Source of the DNA: Deltaproteobacteria bacterium
GTDB taxonomy: Bacteria; Myxococcota_A; UBA796; GCA-2862545
Direction of reading: 5' to 3'
NCBI GenBank assembly: GCA_006226595.1
Contig: SBGP01000088.1
Location: forward strand, 62,001-126,000
Length of the DNA: 64,000 nt
The notes beneath the pieces are model-generated. The model was not told the DNA's origin. It made no database searches and was given only the letters and a program-made list of their open reading frames with translations. The translations under genes were made by a program, and so were the position numbers. Below, one piece after another: positions 8,412-17,048 of this stretch. The stretch's first letter is position 1; every line of letters starts with the position of its first letter.

Positions 8412-8742
8412 AATCCTGCTGATTGTGGTCCTGGTGATCGTGGTCGTGGGACCAGAGCGGCTGCCCTTCCTGATTCGCTCGGCGGGTCGGATGTACGGGC
8501 AGGTGCGCCGTGCGAGTGACGAGCTGCGCCGTGCGTTCGTGCTCGAGGCCGACCGCGCCGATGCCGAGGAGCGCTACCGCAAGCTCGAGGAGCGACGCAA
8601 GGCGGCCATCGAGGCGCGACGCAAGGCCGAGGAAGACAACCCGGGGGCCGTGGCACAGCCGTCGCTGCTCTCCGAGCCTCCCCCGGAGCGCCTGCCCGAG
8701 GATGAACTCGACGAGCCGGCGCCGAAGCGGGAGGAAGCGTGA
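8389..8742 (+). CDS. tatB: Sec-independent protein translocase subunit TatB (TatA/B family)
   Basis: 117 residues. One short N-terminal transmembrane helix (about residues 6-20) contains the early glutamate of GIGEILL, followed by the hinge GPERLP, an amphipathic helix and a charged, Lys/Glu-rich C-terminal tail. Early Glu, GPERLP hinge and a tail longer than most TatA proteins favour TatB, which with TatC forms the receptor for twin-arginine signal peptides; in organisms with a single TatA/B it may serve both roles. No second TatA is in the window. GGAGG lies upstream of the ATG, and the stop overlaps tatC (GTGA). Twin-arginine precursors that could use it are encoded at 32321-33717. Confidence 0.85.
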   Translation: MLGLGIGEILLIVVLVIVVVGPERLPFLIRSAGRMYGQVRRASDELRRAFVLEADRADAEERYRKLEERRKAAIEARRKAEEDNPGAVAQPSLLSEPPPERLPEDELDEPAPKREEA

Positions 8743-9608
8743 GCCAGCCCGCCGTCGACGAGGTCGAGCAGCACCGCATGCCGCTCCTCGAGCACCTCAA
8801 GGAGCTGCGCAATCGCCTGGTGATCTCGATCATCGCGCTGATCATCGGCATGCTGATCTCGCTCGCGTACACCGAGTGGCTCTACGCCATGCTCACCGCG
8901 CCGGTGCGCCAGGTGCTGGACTCCGGGATCGAGTACCCCGAGGCCGACGCGCTCTATGCCCAGCTCTCCGCGCCCATCCGCACGGCCCTCGCCAACGCCG
9001 GGCTCGCGACCGACGAGCGCATCAAGGGAACACTCGCCATTACGAGCTCGCCGCTTGAGGGCATGTACACCTACCTGCGGGTGGGCCTGGTCGGCGGAGC
9101 CGTGCTCGCCTCGCCGGTCATGGCCTACCAGGCCTGGGGCTTCATTGCGCCTGGCCTGTACGCCTCCGAGCGCAAGGTCGTGCTGCCGCTCACCTTCGCG
9201 TCGACCTTCCTGTTCCTGAGCGGCGCGATGTTCGCGTACGCGGTCATCTTCCCGGTCGCGTTCCCGTTCTTCTTCGCAGTGCTCGACGCCCAGCCGATGC
9301 TGTCCATCGATGGCTACCTGTCGACCATCGTGCGCATCCTGCTCGCGTTCGGGCTGTGCTTTCAGCTGCCGGTCGCGACGTGGTTCCTGGCACGCATGGG
9401 GCTGATCGACGCCAAGGACATGATCGTCGGCTTCCGCTACGCGATCGTCGCGGTGTTCGTCGTGGCCGCGATCATCACGCCGCCGGACATCCTCACGCAG
9501 ATCCTGCTCGGCGTGCCGATGGTCATCCTCTACGCGGTCGGCATCGTGGTCGCGTGGGTGTGGAGCACCAAGGAACGCGACGACGGGGCGACTACCGCGG
9601 ACTCTTGA
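8739..9608 (+). CDS. tatC: Sec-independent protein translocase subunit TatC
   Basis: 289 residues with six predicted membrane helices. Family hallmarks: the N-terminal LLEHLKELRNRL segment that contacts the RR motif, a FIAPGLYASERK loop, and TPPDILTQILLGVPM near the end. TatC recognises twin-arginine signal peptides and nucleates the pore for export of folded proteins. The first periplasmic loop carries about 35 extra residues (about 62-100) relative to the E. coli protein. GTG start overlaps the tatB stop. Its last 17 bases overlap the end of the convergent TonB-like gene. Confidence 0.95.
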   Translation: MSQPAVDEVEQHRMPLLEHLKELRNRLVISIIALIIGMLISLAYTEWLYAMLTAPVRQVLDSGIEYPEADALYAQLSAPIRTALANAGLATDERIKGTLAITSSPLEGMYTYLRVGLVGGAVLASPVMAYQAWGFIAPGLYASERKVVLPLTFASTFLFLSGAMFAYAVIFPVAFPFFFAVLDAQPMLSIDGYLSTIVRILLAFGLCFQLPVATWFLARMGLIDAKDMIVGFRYAIVAVFVVAAIITPPDILTQILLGVPMVILYAVGIVVAWVWSTKERDDGATTADS

Positions 9609-10680
9609 GCAGTCCGGGAAAGCGCACGCCGGCTCGCGGATCGACGCCCTGGTAGCGGTTCTGCGCCTGGCCCACGGTGACCGTCCAGCCCATCGGGGGC
9701 AGGTAGGCACGCCCGTCTGGTGAGACCAGGCCTTCGGGCGGCGGGGGGAAGGGGCCGGCGATCTTGTACGCGCGGACCACGGCGTCGTCGAGGGCTTCCG
9801 AGCCCGACTCCTCGGTGATCGTCGTCGCGATGAGCGCGCCGTTCGCGTCGAGCACGATCTCGACGTCCGTGTTGTACTTCGGCTTCACCAGCCGCACCGA
9901 GCCGGAGAGGTTGTCGAGGTTCTGCTCCCAGTAGAACGCCACCAGGCGCCGGATCTGCAGCAGGTACGCCGCGTACAGGAACTCCTTGGTGTTCAGGTTC
10001 GTCTCGGTGTCCGGCTTCTCGTCGAGAAGGTCCGCCTGGGGCGCACCGGCGATGACCGACTGGGTCGACGCCGCGGGCACGGGCGCCTCGTAGCCATCGC
10101 GGTTCGTGAACCGCCACTTGGAGGGCAGGGCGGCGAGTGAGCCATCCTTGGCGGGATCGAAGCGATCGTTGCCGACCTGGGCACCGGTCGACGGCTTGGT
10201 GACGTCGACGTCCACCAGATCCTGCTTCTCGACCTTGTCCTCGAGGTGGAAGTCCTTGGTCAGCACTTCGGGGTTGATGCGGGTGTCCCGGGAGCGGGTC
10301 TCTTCCTCGACTCGCTCGTTGTGCTCGGCCAGATACTCGGCGTCCTCGGGGGGATCGATCTCTTGCTCGGGGTCCGGGGTCTCGACGATCTGGCCGTCCC
10401 AGTCGGGCTCTTCGGGCTCAGGCTCAGGTAGTTTCTCAGGTTCTGGCGGGAGCAGGGTGACGAGCTGGACCGGCTTGCCGGGGGGCGGCTTCGGGAACAG
10501 CCAGCCGCCGTACTCGACCGCCGCGACGAGCCCGAGGAAGTGCAGGCCGACGGCGTACACCACGAACGGCAGGAGCAGCGCGAGGCGACTCCGGCGGGGC
10601 TTGGAAAGGCGTTGGCGGCGAAGCGAGATGAAACTCTCCCACGTGGGATCTACCCAACCGCGGGCCTCGCCTCCAGTCAC
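9592..10680 (-). CDS. TonB family / AgmX-type protein
   Basis: 362 residues. A cytoplasmic Arg/Lys-rich N terminus precedes one transmembrane helix (about 31-55) and a Pro/Glu-rich periplasmic linker rich in PEPEPEEP-type sequence. The C-terminal about 110 residues resemble a TonB C-terminal domain: paired helix around LLQIRRLVAFYWEQNL, then beta strands with VEIVLDANGALIATTITEESGSEALDDAVVRA. Such proteins span the periplasm and transmit force or contact to outer-membrane partners. GTG start has GGGAGG upstream. It follows a second, longer TonB-like gene by 27 bp and is probably cotranscribed with it. No ExbB/ExbD is in the window, so the motor must lie elsewhere. Confidence 0.75.
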   Translation of the reverse strand: MTGGEARGWVDPTWESFISLRRQRLSKPRRSRLALLLPFVVYAVGLHFLGLVAAVEYGGWLFPKPPPGKPVQLVTLLPPEPEKLPEPEPEEPDWDGQIVETPDPEQEIDPPEDAEYLAEHNERVEEETRSRDTRINPEVLTKDFHLEDKVEKQDLVDVDVTKPSTGAQVGNDRFDPAKDGSLAALPSKWRFTNRDGYEAPVPAASTQSVIAGAPQADLLDEKPDTETNLNTKEFLYAAYLLQIRRLVAFYWEQNLDNLSGSVRLVKPKYNTDVEIVLDANGALIATTITEESGSEALDDAVVRAYKIAGPFPPPPEGLVSPDGRAYLPPMGWTVTVGQAQNRYQGVDPRAGVRFPGLLKSPR

Positions 10681-10707
10681 CTTGCGTCCTCCCTACGGAC
10701 GGCGCGG

Positions 10708-12363
10708 CTACTGGCGGTAGTGGAAGGTCCACTCGAAGATGAGGAACCGGTCGTCGAGCTCGGCGGGGAACCGCGCGAATCGCGGTGGAACCGAGGTCAG
10801 CGCCAGGTGATCGATGTGCGCGTCGCCGCTGCTGTGCGTGAGCACGAGGTCGGCGACCTTTCCGCTGCGACGCACGCGGAAGAGCACGGTGACCTCGCCG
10901 CGAGCACCGAGGGCGCGCTGCTCGAGCGAGATGTCCTTCTCGTACCAGTTCTCCATGAGCGCGCGCTCGACGTGCGCCGTGTATTCGCCCCGCGGTGTCT
11001 TGCGCGTGTTCACCTCGGCGACCGACGCCTCGGCCTCCTGTTCCGACGCCACCTGCTCGCTCGCCGAGGGCGCGCCCGCCGCGTTGCTCCCGGGGGCACC
11101 GCCCTGCCGCCAGCCCATGGACTGCCGGAAGATCTCGGTCACGGCCTGGTCCGGCGTCGGCGCTTCGCCTTCGGCCTCGTCCACCTGCTCGCGCTGTGGC
11201 GAGTCGACCTTCTCCGCGTCGGGTGTCCCGGCGCGATCCTCGGAGCGCTTGGCCTGGCCCTCACGGCTGCCGACGGAGTCGACCTCCGCGGTCTTCGCCG
11301 TCTCACGTGGCACGAGCGGCGTGCGGGGAATGGCGGGCGTCGGCGGGGGAGCCACGGGTCGCTCGGCCCCGGCTTCCCACCACTCGGGCTCGTCGATCTC
11401 CGGAAGGTCGTCGCCGTGCTCGGGCTCCTGTGGAAGCCCTTCCGCCCACTCGGGGAGGATGGGGGCGACGGCGTCTACCACGGCATCGTCCTCGGGCGCG
11501 GGCTCGGCCTCGGGGGCGACCTCGGCGGCGTGCCCCGCCTGGGTCAGGTCGGAGCCGCGGTCGGGGGCATCCCGGCGCTCCTCGGCCTCGGCTTCCTCGA
11601 CACCGGCCTTGTTGTCCGCGGCCGCCTGGGCCTCGCGCGGCGTCTTCTCCTCGGCGACTCCGTCCTCCTCGGGACGCTCGCTGGCCTTGGTCCCCGTGGT
11701 TCCAGCCTCCGAGAAGGGCGCGTGGACGCCCTCTTCCTGGGCGAGCACGCTGGTTCGGCGCTCGTCGTCGGTGCGGCGGTCCTCGCTGCTGATCGCGGCG
11801 TCGTCGTCGGCCTGACCCTCTTCCTGGAGCTCTGAGGCGTGGAGGTAGCGATCCTCGGGCTCGGCTTCGTCCTCGGTGCGCTTCGGAATCTCGAGGGCGC
11901 GCTCTTCCTCCTCTTCGGGCTCGGGCTCGGTGGCCGACGGCGGCGGTTCGAGCGCGGGCTCCGCGGTCCCTTCGTCCTGAGGCTCGCGCGGCGTCTCGCG
12001 CGGGGTCGTAGGCTTGGAGGTCGTCGTTGGCGAAGCCGACGAGCTCGGGCTCGGGGCGATGGCTGGCGTTGCGGTCGCCGTTCCACTCGCATCCGCTGCA
12101 GCCTCGGGCGCGAAGGGGGGAGCGTCCGCGAGCGGAGGCGGTGGTTCGACGGCCTCGGCGGTGAGGAGCACGACCTCCATACGCTCGAGGTGCACAGCTT
12201 CCTGGTGCGGCGCGCAGGGCCCAAGTCCGAGAATCGCGGCGTGCAGCACGGCCGAGACGAACCACGGAACCGGGGAACCTCGCCGCTCTCGGCGGGCGAG
12301 GCTCTCCTCCAGCTCACGGGTGGCCGTGCGCTCGGTCGGTGCTGGTGGGCGCGCAGAGGTCAT
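10708..12363 (-). CDS. TonB family protein with very long Pro/Glu/Ala-rich periplasmic linker
   Basis: 551 residues. The N terminus is charged, with one hydrophobic helix (about 33-50, WFVSAVLHAAILGLG). Then about 380 residues of low-complexity Pro/Ala/Glu/Thr sequence follow, enough in extended form to cross a periplasm. A folded C-terminal domain of about 95 residues starts at EYTAHVERALMENWYEKDI and includes GEVTVLFRVRRSGKVADLVLTHSSGD, the strand-helix pattern of TonB_C. The role is likely energy or signal transfer to an outer-membrane component. Paired with the gene at 9592-10680; the two share architecture but little linker sequence. Confidence 0.75.
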   Translation of the reverse strand: MTSARPPAPTERTATRELEESLARRERRGSPVPWFVSAVLHAAILGLGPCAPHQEAVHLERMEVVLLTAEAVEPPPPLADAPPFAPEAAADASGTATATPAIAPSPSSSASPTTTSKPTTPRETPREPQDEGTAEPALEPPPSATEPEPEEEEERALEIPKRTEDEAEPEDRYLHASELQEEGQADDDAAISSEDRRTDDERRTSVLAQEEGVHAPFSEAGTTGTKASERPEEDGVAEEKTPREAQAAADNKAGVEEAEAEERRDAPDRGSDLTQAGHAAEVAPEAEPAPEDDAVVDAVAPILPEWAEGLPQEPEHGDDLPEIDEPEWWEAGAERPVAPPPTPAIPRTPLVPRETAKTAEVDSVGSREGQAKRSEDRAGTPDAEKVDSPQREQVDEAEGEAPTPDQAVTEIFRQSMGWRQGGAPGSNAAGAPSASEQVASEQEAEASVAEVNTRKTPRGEYTAHVERALMENWYEKDISLEQRALGARGEVTVLFRVRRSGKVADLVLTHSSGDAHIDHLALTSVPPRFARFPAELDDRFLIFEWTFHYRQ

Positions 12364-12460
12364 CCGCCTTCAATCTCGCGTGCAATCCGGCTTCGGGCAA
12401 CCCGCCGTCACGGAATGACGCGGTGCCTTCCGCCTCGATGCGGACGGGATAGGGGCTCGG

Positions 12461-12946
12461 GTGCCATTTGCTCGCCGACGTCTCGATCTTCTCTTCGTGC
12501 CCGAAGACCCCGCGCAGCGCCTCGACGCCGAGGACACGCTCGCCCGGCTCCAGGGGGCCGGCGTCATCGACGAGTACACCCGTCCGCGGCACGGCTCGGG
12601 CTTGCCACGGGCCGAGCGGCTCACCATCGACGTCGCCGAGGGACCCGTGCTGTATGGCAACCAGCAGGGTGGCGTGCGCGTTCGCTGCCCGAACACGGGT
12701 GTGCCGGCCGCGATGGCGCTGTCCGATGCGCTGACCAGGCTTCGCGCGGGTGGGGCCGGAGACGTCGCCTGTCCATGCGGAGAGAGCCACGATCCGAACG
12801 AGCTCGACTTCGCGCCACCGGCGGCTGTGGCCACGAGTGCACTGGTCGCAGTCGATGTGGATGCTTATCTCCTCGATGAACCCGCTCGGGGGCTCCTCGC
12901 GGAGATCCTCGGGCCGTTTCGACTCATCCCCAGACGAGTGAGCTGA
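12461..12946 (+). CDS. Hypothetical protein with possible zinc-ribbon-like cysteines
   Basis: 161 residues, family not recognised. A cluster RVRCPNTG (about 67-74) and DVACPCGESHD (about 100-110) gives three cysteines and a histidine in a spacing that could bind a metal ion. The rest is mixed alpha/beta without membrane segments or signal peptide, so it is probably cytosolic. The GTG start at 12461 is preceded by TAGGGG five bases upstream and no clear Shine-Dalgarno. Its stop overlaps the ATG of the M50 protease gene by one base (TGATG), so the two are translated together; a role with the protease is inference. Confidence 0.65.
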   Translation: MPFARRRLDLLFVPEDPAQRLDAEDTLARLQGAGVIDEYTRPRHGSGLPRAERLTIDVAEGPVLYGNQQGGVRVRCPNTGVPAAMALSDALTRLRAGGAGDVACPCGESHDPNELDFAPPAAVATSALVAVDVDAYLLDEPARGLLAEILGPFRLIPRRVS

Positions 12947-13578
12947 TGCCCGAGTTTTCGCTGTTCGGCGTGCCGGTGCGCGTCGACCCGACCTTCTTCC
13001 TGTTCGCCGGCTACTTCGCCTGGGTGGCGGGGGACGGCATGGCGGGCATGGTCAGTGTGGCCCTGGCGATCTTCCTGTCGATCCTCGTCCACGAAGCGGG
13101 ACATGCGCTGATGGCGCGCCAGCAGGGGCGCAGCGGCATCGCGATCACGCTGCTCGCGTTCGGCGGGCTGACCCACAGCCGTCCGGGCGCGTACTCGAAC
13201 ATGCAGCAGCTGCTGCTCTCGCTCGCGGGGCCCGCGGCGTCGCTGCTCTTCGGCGGGCTCGCGATCGTCATCGCCGTGTCGGGACTGCCGCTTCCGGGCA
13301 CGGTCCCGGTGCTGGTGCAGTACCTGATCTTCCTCAATCTGTTCTGGGGCATCTTCAACCTGCTGCCGATCTTCCCGATGGATGGCGGCAATGCGCTCGG
13401 ACACATGCTGAGCATGAAGTTCCCGCGCCGCGGGTGGGACTGGACGCACAGGGTCGGGGTGGTGGGCTCGGGCCTGCTGATCCTGTGGGCCATCTCGGTG
13501 GGTTCCGTGTTCCTCGCCATCTTCGGCGTGCTCTTCGCGTGGCAGAACTGGCAGCGCCTGCAGGGGCCCGGCTGGTGA
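12946..13578 (+). CDS. Site-2 protease family (M50) intramembrane metalloprotease
   Basis: 210 residues, five or six membrane helices. The zinc-binding HExxH motif is HEAGH (49-53), and the third ligand lies in NLLPIFPMDGG (138-148), the M50 equivalent of NPxPxxDG. There is no PDZ or CBS domain, so this is a minimal SpoIVFB/rhomboid-sized S2P. Such proteases cut transmembrane helices, often releasing sigma or anti-sigma factors; the substrate is unknown. An ECF sigma factor and membrane protein lie 28 kb away but nothing links them directly. Start overlaps the upstream stop; stop overlaps the next GTG. Confidence 0.88.
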   Translation: MPEFSLFGVPVRVDPTFFLFAGYFAWVAGDGMAGMVSVALAIFLSILVHEAGHALMARQQGRSGIAITLLAFGGLTHSRPGAYSNMQQLLLSLAGPAASLLFGGLAIVIAVSGLPLPGTVPVLVQYLIFLNLFWGIFNLLPIFPMDGGNALGHMLSMKFPRRGWDWTHRVGVVGSGLLILWAISVGSVFLAIFGVLFAWQNWQRLQGPGW

Positions 13579-14561
13579 GGCTCCTCGCGCTGGCCCTCGC
13601 GCTCACCGGGTGCGGGGGGAAGTGCGAGCCCATGCCCGAGGTGCCCGGGGACGGGATCGACCAGGACTGCGACGGCGGCGATCCGAGCGGCGCGTTTCGC
13701 GTGCTCGCGACCTACGAGGGCGCACCGGACCTGGGCTTTGGCCACGATGTGGCGTTCTGGCCCGAGGGCCTTGCGATCGGCGCCCCCCTGGGCGAACTGC
13801 CAGGGGTCTTCCTCGGCAACGAGCGGGTGCTCACCGGCCCCCCCCACAGCTTCGCAGGTTCCTCGGTCCGCGATGGGCTGGTCGCCGTGCCGAGGTCTGG
13901 AGCCGGAGAGATCTGGGACGCGCAGGGGCAGGTCGCGTGGACCGGAGCGGGAACGACCCCGGGCGGCGGCGCCGCTCGCCGCACTTCCGCGGGCTTTGCT
14001 TCGCTACACCCCGACGGCGTGCGCCTTGGCGAGGCGTTCACCGCGACTCCGAGCCGACCCGTGTCGCTGCTCGTCGCCGACTTCGGGAGCGGTGAACAAG
14101 CGCTGGCGGGCCTGCTCGGCGGCGGGCTGTGGGTGGAGGGGCGCGTGCTCGGCGAGGAGCGCGAGCTGGGTCGTGGTCTCGCGGCGTGCGACTTCGACGG
14201 GGATGGCGATCGCGATCTCGCGGTGGGCCGACCGGCCTCGAACCTCGTCGACGTCTTCCTGATCGACGACCTCGCGACCCTTGATCTCACGGCACCCTCT
14301 GGGACCGTGCATCCGCCGGAAGGACGGGCGGGTCACGCCGTTGCCTGCAGCGAGGACGGGCTGGTCGTCGGCGCGCCCCAGGCGGGTGGCGGGGCTGGCT
14401 GGGTCGGCGTGTACGAAGCGCCGCTCGTCCTCGACTTGCCGCGCGCTTCGCTCGCGGGCGCACGTCGCGAGGGTCTCGGGTTCGCCGTGGCGGGCTCGGG
14501 CGCGCGAATCGCCGCCAGCGCACCCGGAGAGGGACGCGTGTACCTCCTCTCGGCGCGGTAG
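13575..14561 (+). CDS. Lipoprotein with MopE-like DGIDQDCDG motif and FG-GAP-like repeats
   Basis: 328 residues. The GTG start gives a lipoprotein signal peptide with lipobox LTGC, so the mature protein is anchored at the new N-terminal cysteine. Directly after comes PGDGIDQDCDGGD, the short acidic motif common in MopE-type copper-binding repeats and many myxobacterial exported proteins. The body holds repeated beta units such as DFDGDGDRDLAVGRP and VGAPQAGGGAGWVGVYE, which resemble integrin FG-GAP blades, suggesting a beta-propeller. An upstream in-frame extension overlaps the M50 gene and is rejected because it would bury the lipobox. Ligand and partner are unknown. Confidence 0.78.
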   Translation: MRLLALALALTGCGGKCEPMPEVPGDGIDQDCDGGDPSGAFRVLATYEGAPDLGFGHDVAFWPEGLAIGAPLGELPGVFLGNERVLTGPPHSFAGSSVRDGLVAVPRSGAGEIWDAQGQVAWTGAGTTPGGGAARRTSAGFASLHPDGVRLGEAFTATPSRPVSLLVADFGSGEQALAGLLGGGLWVEGRVLGEERELGRGLAACDFDGDGDRDLAVGRPASNLVDVFLIDDLATLDLTAPSGTVHPPEGRAGHAVACSEDGLVVGAPQAGGGAGWVGVYEAPLVLDLPRASLAGARREGLGFAVAGSGARIAASAPGEGRVYLLSAR

Positions 14562-14577
14562 ACGGCGCACTCGCGGA

Positions 14578-14588
14578 GATTGGGTTAG
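14578..14588 (+). promoter_or_regulatory. GATTGGGTTAG motif, copy 1
   Basis: The 11-base string GATTGGGTTAG occurs here, 51 bases before the AHSA1-like start, and again at 15911-15921, 22 bases before a lipoprotein start. Both are in short non-coding stretches, which suggests a shared promoter element around the TTAG core. The window offers only these two copies. Confidence 0.3.
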
Positions 14589-14638
14589 TGCCGGTTTCCG
14601 GCCAGACCCGCGCGGCGTGGGTGGCCCCAGGAGTGTGG

Positions 14639-15055
14639 ATGTCGTCGATTCGGCACCAGATCAACATCGCTGCCCCGGCGCGCACCGTGTGGCGTGCCCT
14701 CACCACCGAAGAAGGCTTGACCTCCTGGTGGGTCGACGAGGCCCGCGTGGTCGCCGAGAAGGGCGGTCGCATCGTGCTTCGGAGCGAGGGCGACGACGGT
14801 GAGATGGTCGAGGAAGTGGGCATGTTCCACGAGATCCGACCCACCCGGAAGATCGAGATCGCCTGGGACACGCGCAGCCCGGCGCCGACCGCCGGCACGC
14901 GCGTGCAGTTCACGGTCGCGCGCGACGGCGACGAGACCCGCGTCAGCGTCACCCACAGCGGTGGCGGCGTGCTCGACGACGACGAGGCTCGCGCCGCTCT
15001 CGAGAAGAGCTGGAAGCAGGCGCTCCGCGCGCTCCGCGGCTCGCTCGAGGACTAG
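14639..15055 (+). CDS. SRPBCC / AHSA1 (activator of Hsp90 ATPase homolog 1-like) family protein
   Basis: 138 residues. Starts with IRHQINIAAPARTVWRALTTEEGLTSWW, the standard first strand and helix of the START-like fold, and ends with the long C-terminal helix ARAALEKSWKQALRALRGSL that closes the cavity. Such small proteins bind hydrophobic ligands or client proteins; no specific ligand can be read. The ATG at 14639 is preferred over the GTG at 14588 because CAGGAG lies eight bases upstream and the domain begins there. It ends exactly where the convergent lipase-like gene ends, with no spacer. Confidence 0.82.
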   Translation: MSSIRHQINIAAPARTVWRALTTEEGLTSWWVDEARVVAEKGGRIVLRSEGDDGEMVEEVGMFHEIRPTRKIEIAWDTRSPAPTAGTRVQFTVARDGDETRVSVTHSGGGVLDDDEARAALEKSWKQALRALRGSLED

Positions 15056-15838
15056 TCAGCCCGCTCGATGCAGGGCGGCCCGAGCCCGATGCTTGGCGGC
15101 CGCGTCTTCGAGCGCGAGCTTGACCTCGCGATAGATGGCCGGGCTCCACGTGAGCTCGCTGTGGCCGACGCCAGGCACTTCCTGGGTCCTGATGTGGCGC
15201 TGTTCCGGTGAGGGATGCAGCTCTGCGTGCCACCACGGGCAGACCAGGTCCGCTCGCGAGTACAGGCTCGTGAGTGGGATGTGCTCGGGAAAGCGCTCTT
15301 CGGTGAGGTTGCGAATCGTCCGGCTCTTCGGCAACAGCTCGCGCACCGAGGTCCGCAGGCCCACTGCGCCGAAGGGCACCGCCGCGAGCAGTGCGGTCCA
15401 CGTGCCGTGGTGCGGGGTGCCCAGCGTGATCAGGCTCTTCACGCGGCGCTCGCCGCCATAGGCCTGGATGTAGCGCCGGGCGACAAGACCGCCCTTGCTG
15501 TGGCCGACGATGTGTACGCGCTCGAACCCGTGCTTGCGGCTCAGGCCCTCGATCTTGTCGGCGACGAGCTGGGCGAGGTGGTCTACGGGATGCGTGTTGA
15601 ACCGGTACAGCAGCCCGCCGGTGTTGAAGGTCATCACCGCGAAGCCGTCGTGTCGCAGGCGGTCTTCCATGACCTCCCAGATGTTGCGGGTCTGGAAGAA
15701 GCCGTGGAGCAGGAGCACGATCTCCGCGTCCTCGTGGAAGTCGCCATGGCGCACCACGCGGTCGCCGCCGAGGTAGACCTTGCGGATGCTTCCGAGCTGC
15801 GAGCGAGCGGCGCGGACCAGGGTGCGGGGAGTGAGCAA
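15056..15838 (-). CDS. Alpha/beta-fold hydrolase, triacylglycerol lipase-like
   Basis: 260 residues. Motifs: oxyanion-region LLLHGFFQTRNIW, the nucleophile elbow GHSKGG (serine in GxSxG) followed by LVARRYIQAYGG, and a C-terminal VPGVGHSELTWSP with the probable catalytic histidine; an aspartate in SRADLVCPWWHAEL may complete the triad. The GHSKGG elbow with a following LGTPHHGT block is typical of the lipase class 2/PGAP1-like group acting on lipid esters. No clear signal peptide. Start is TTG with GGAG about eight bases upstream. It is divergent from the lipoprotein gene at 15943. Confidence 0.8.
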   Translation of the reverse strand: MLTPRTLVRAARSQLGSIRKVYLGGDRVVRHGDFHEDAEIVLLLHGFFQTRNIWEVMEDRLRHDGFAVMTFNTGGLLYRFNTHPVDHLAQLVADKIEGLSRKHGFERVHIVGHSKGGLVARRYIQAYGGERRVKSLITLGTPHHGTWTALLAAVPFGAVGLRTSVRELLPKSRTIRNLTEERFPEHIPLTSLYSRADLVCPWWHAELHPSPEQRHIRTQEVPGVGHSELTWSPAIYREVKLALEDAAAKHRARAALHRAG

Positions 15839-15910
15839 AGCGGGGTCTCCGTGAACACCGGGGGCAGAGTTGTTCGACCTATCCCGAACGGCCGGGGGTA
15901 GGCGCGTGTC

Positions 15911-15924
15911 GATTGGGTTAGGGT
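15911..15924 (+). promoter_or_regulatory. GATTGGGTTAG motif, copy 2, with TAGGGT -10-like box
   Basis: GATTGGGTTAG (15911-15921) runs into TAGGGT (15919-15924), 18 bases before the ATG of the lipoprotein gene, leaving room for the Shine-Dalgarno GGAG. It is placed as a -10 region for that gene; no -35 at the usual spacing was recognised. Confidence 0.35.
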
Positions 15925-15942
15925 GCGGGCCGGAGACATCCC

Positions 15943-16410
15943 ATGCCCGCTATCCGCTACGTCCTGGCCCTCGCTCTCGCACTGACCGCCTGCAACGGAG
16001 ACGACGACTTCGTCGCGCCCGGCTCGGCCAACGCGGGCTGTGGCGACACTGCGCCGGTCATCGACCTGCTCACGGTCGAAGAGGGCGACGCGGTCGGCGA
16101 CGGTGTCCCTTCGGTGCGGATCACGGCCAACGCGAGTGACGCGGACTACGACCTGCACTGGTACACGATGCGCGTGTGGGCCAAGGAAGACCAGGCCGCC
16201 TCCGAGAACATGGAAGGCGACTACTTCGAGATCTACGGCTACTCCGGCGCGGACTGCAACACCCAGGCTGCGGCGCTCCGCATGCAGATCGGCATCACCG
16301 GCAACCCGCCCGAGGACACCGACATGTGGTGGACCGCGGTGGTCTACGACGACCAGGATCACGCCTCCGAGCCGTGGACCGAGTTCTTCCGGACGCCGCA
16401 GGCGCAGTAG
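15943..16410 (+). CDS. Hypothetical lipoprotein
   Basis: 155 residues. The signal peptide carries lipobox LTAC, followed by the acidic NGDDD, so the mature protein of about 138 residues is lipid-anchored. The rest is a small beta-rich domain with about 30 acidic residues and three further cysteines (SANAGCGD, SGADCNTQ), which could form a disulfide. SVRITANASDADYDLHWYTM recalls an Ig-like or cadherin-like strand pattern, but no family is assigned. ATG preceded by GGAGACATCCC. Faces ndk tail-to-tail with a hairpin between. Confidence 0.65.
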   Translation: MPAIRYVLALALALTACNGDDDFVAPGSANAGCGDTAPVIDLLTVEEGDAVGDGVPSVRITANASDADYDLHWYTMRVWAKEDQAASENMEGDYFEIYGYSGADCNTQAAALRMQIGITGNPPEDTDMWWTAVVYDDQDHASEPWTEFFRTPQAQ

Positions 16411-16443
16411 GGCGGCGACCCACACACGCGGGTCCACAACGAC

Positions 16444-16470
16444 GAAACCCCGACCACGGGCCGGGGTTCG
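16444..16470. terminator. Hairpin between convergent genes
   Basis: AACCCCG (16446-16452) pairs with CGGGGTT (16462-16468) around a 9-base loop, with two more flanking pairs across a bulge. It lies between the stops of the lipoprotein gene (16410) and ndk (16534), so it may end transcription from both sides. There is no T-run. Confidence 0.45.
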
Positions 16471-16533
16471 TGCGCCGAAGATCGCGTCTCCGGCTGGACC
16501 GCGCCCGAGCGAAGGCCCGGACGCGCCTCGCTG

Positions 16534-16959
16534 CTAGCGGGGGCAGAGCTCGGTGCTGCGGAAGAAGTACGCGATCTCGATCGCGGCGTTCTCCAGGCTG
16601 TCGGAGCCGTGCACGCTGTTCTCGCCCACGCTGCTCGCGTAGAGCTTGCGGATGGTGCCCTCGGCCGCGTCGGCCGGGTTGGTGGCGCCCATGATCTCGC
16701 GGTTCTTGGCGACGGCGTTCTCGCCCTCGAGGGCCATGACGACGACGGGGTTGCGGGTCATGAACTCGACGAGCTCGCCGAAGAACGGACGCGCGCTGTG
16801 CACCGCGTAGAAGCCCTCGGCCTCGGACTGCGAGAGGTGCTGCATGCGGATGCCGATCGGGCGAAGGCCCTCTTCCTCGAAGCGGGCGATGATCTTGCCG
16901 ATCACGTTCTTCTCGGTGGCGTCGGGCTTGATGATGGAGAGAGTGCGCTCGATAGCCAT
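16534..16959 (-). CDS. ndk: Nucleoside diphosphate kinase
   Basis: 141 residues, the usual bacterial length. Transfers the gamma-phosphate between nucleoside triphosphates and diphosphates through a phosphohistidine. Diagnostic sequence: [11 protein letters not shown] at the N terminus, with the phosphate-binding lysine (K11), [15 protein letters not shown], and the active-site NSVHGSDS with H117. Everything needed is present. The start ATG follows GGAGG with seven bases of spacing. It is downstream of the DUF2071 gene by 89 bp and may have its own promoter. Confidence 0.97.
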   Translation of the reverse strand: MAIERTLSIIKPDATEKNVIGKIIARFEEEGLRPIGIRMQHLSQSEAEGFYAVHSARPFFGELVEFMTRNPVVVMALEGENAVAKNREIMGATNPADAAEGTIRKLYASSVGENSVHGSDSLENAAIEIAYFFRSTELCPR

Positions 16960-17048
16960 GGTAGGCCTCCAGAGGTTGGCCGGCGGAGGTAACACAGCAG
17001 GCGCGAGGGGCCAGTGGGTGCAACCGCGACGCGCCCACGAGCCCTGGC

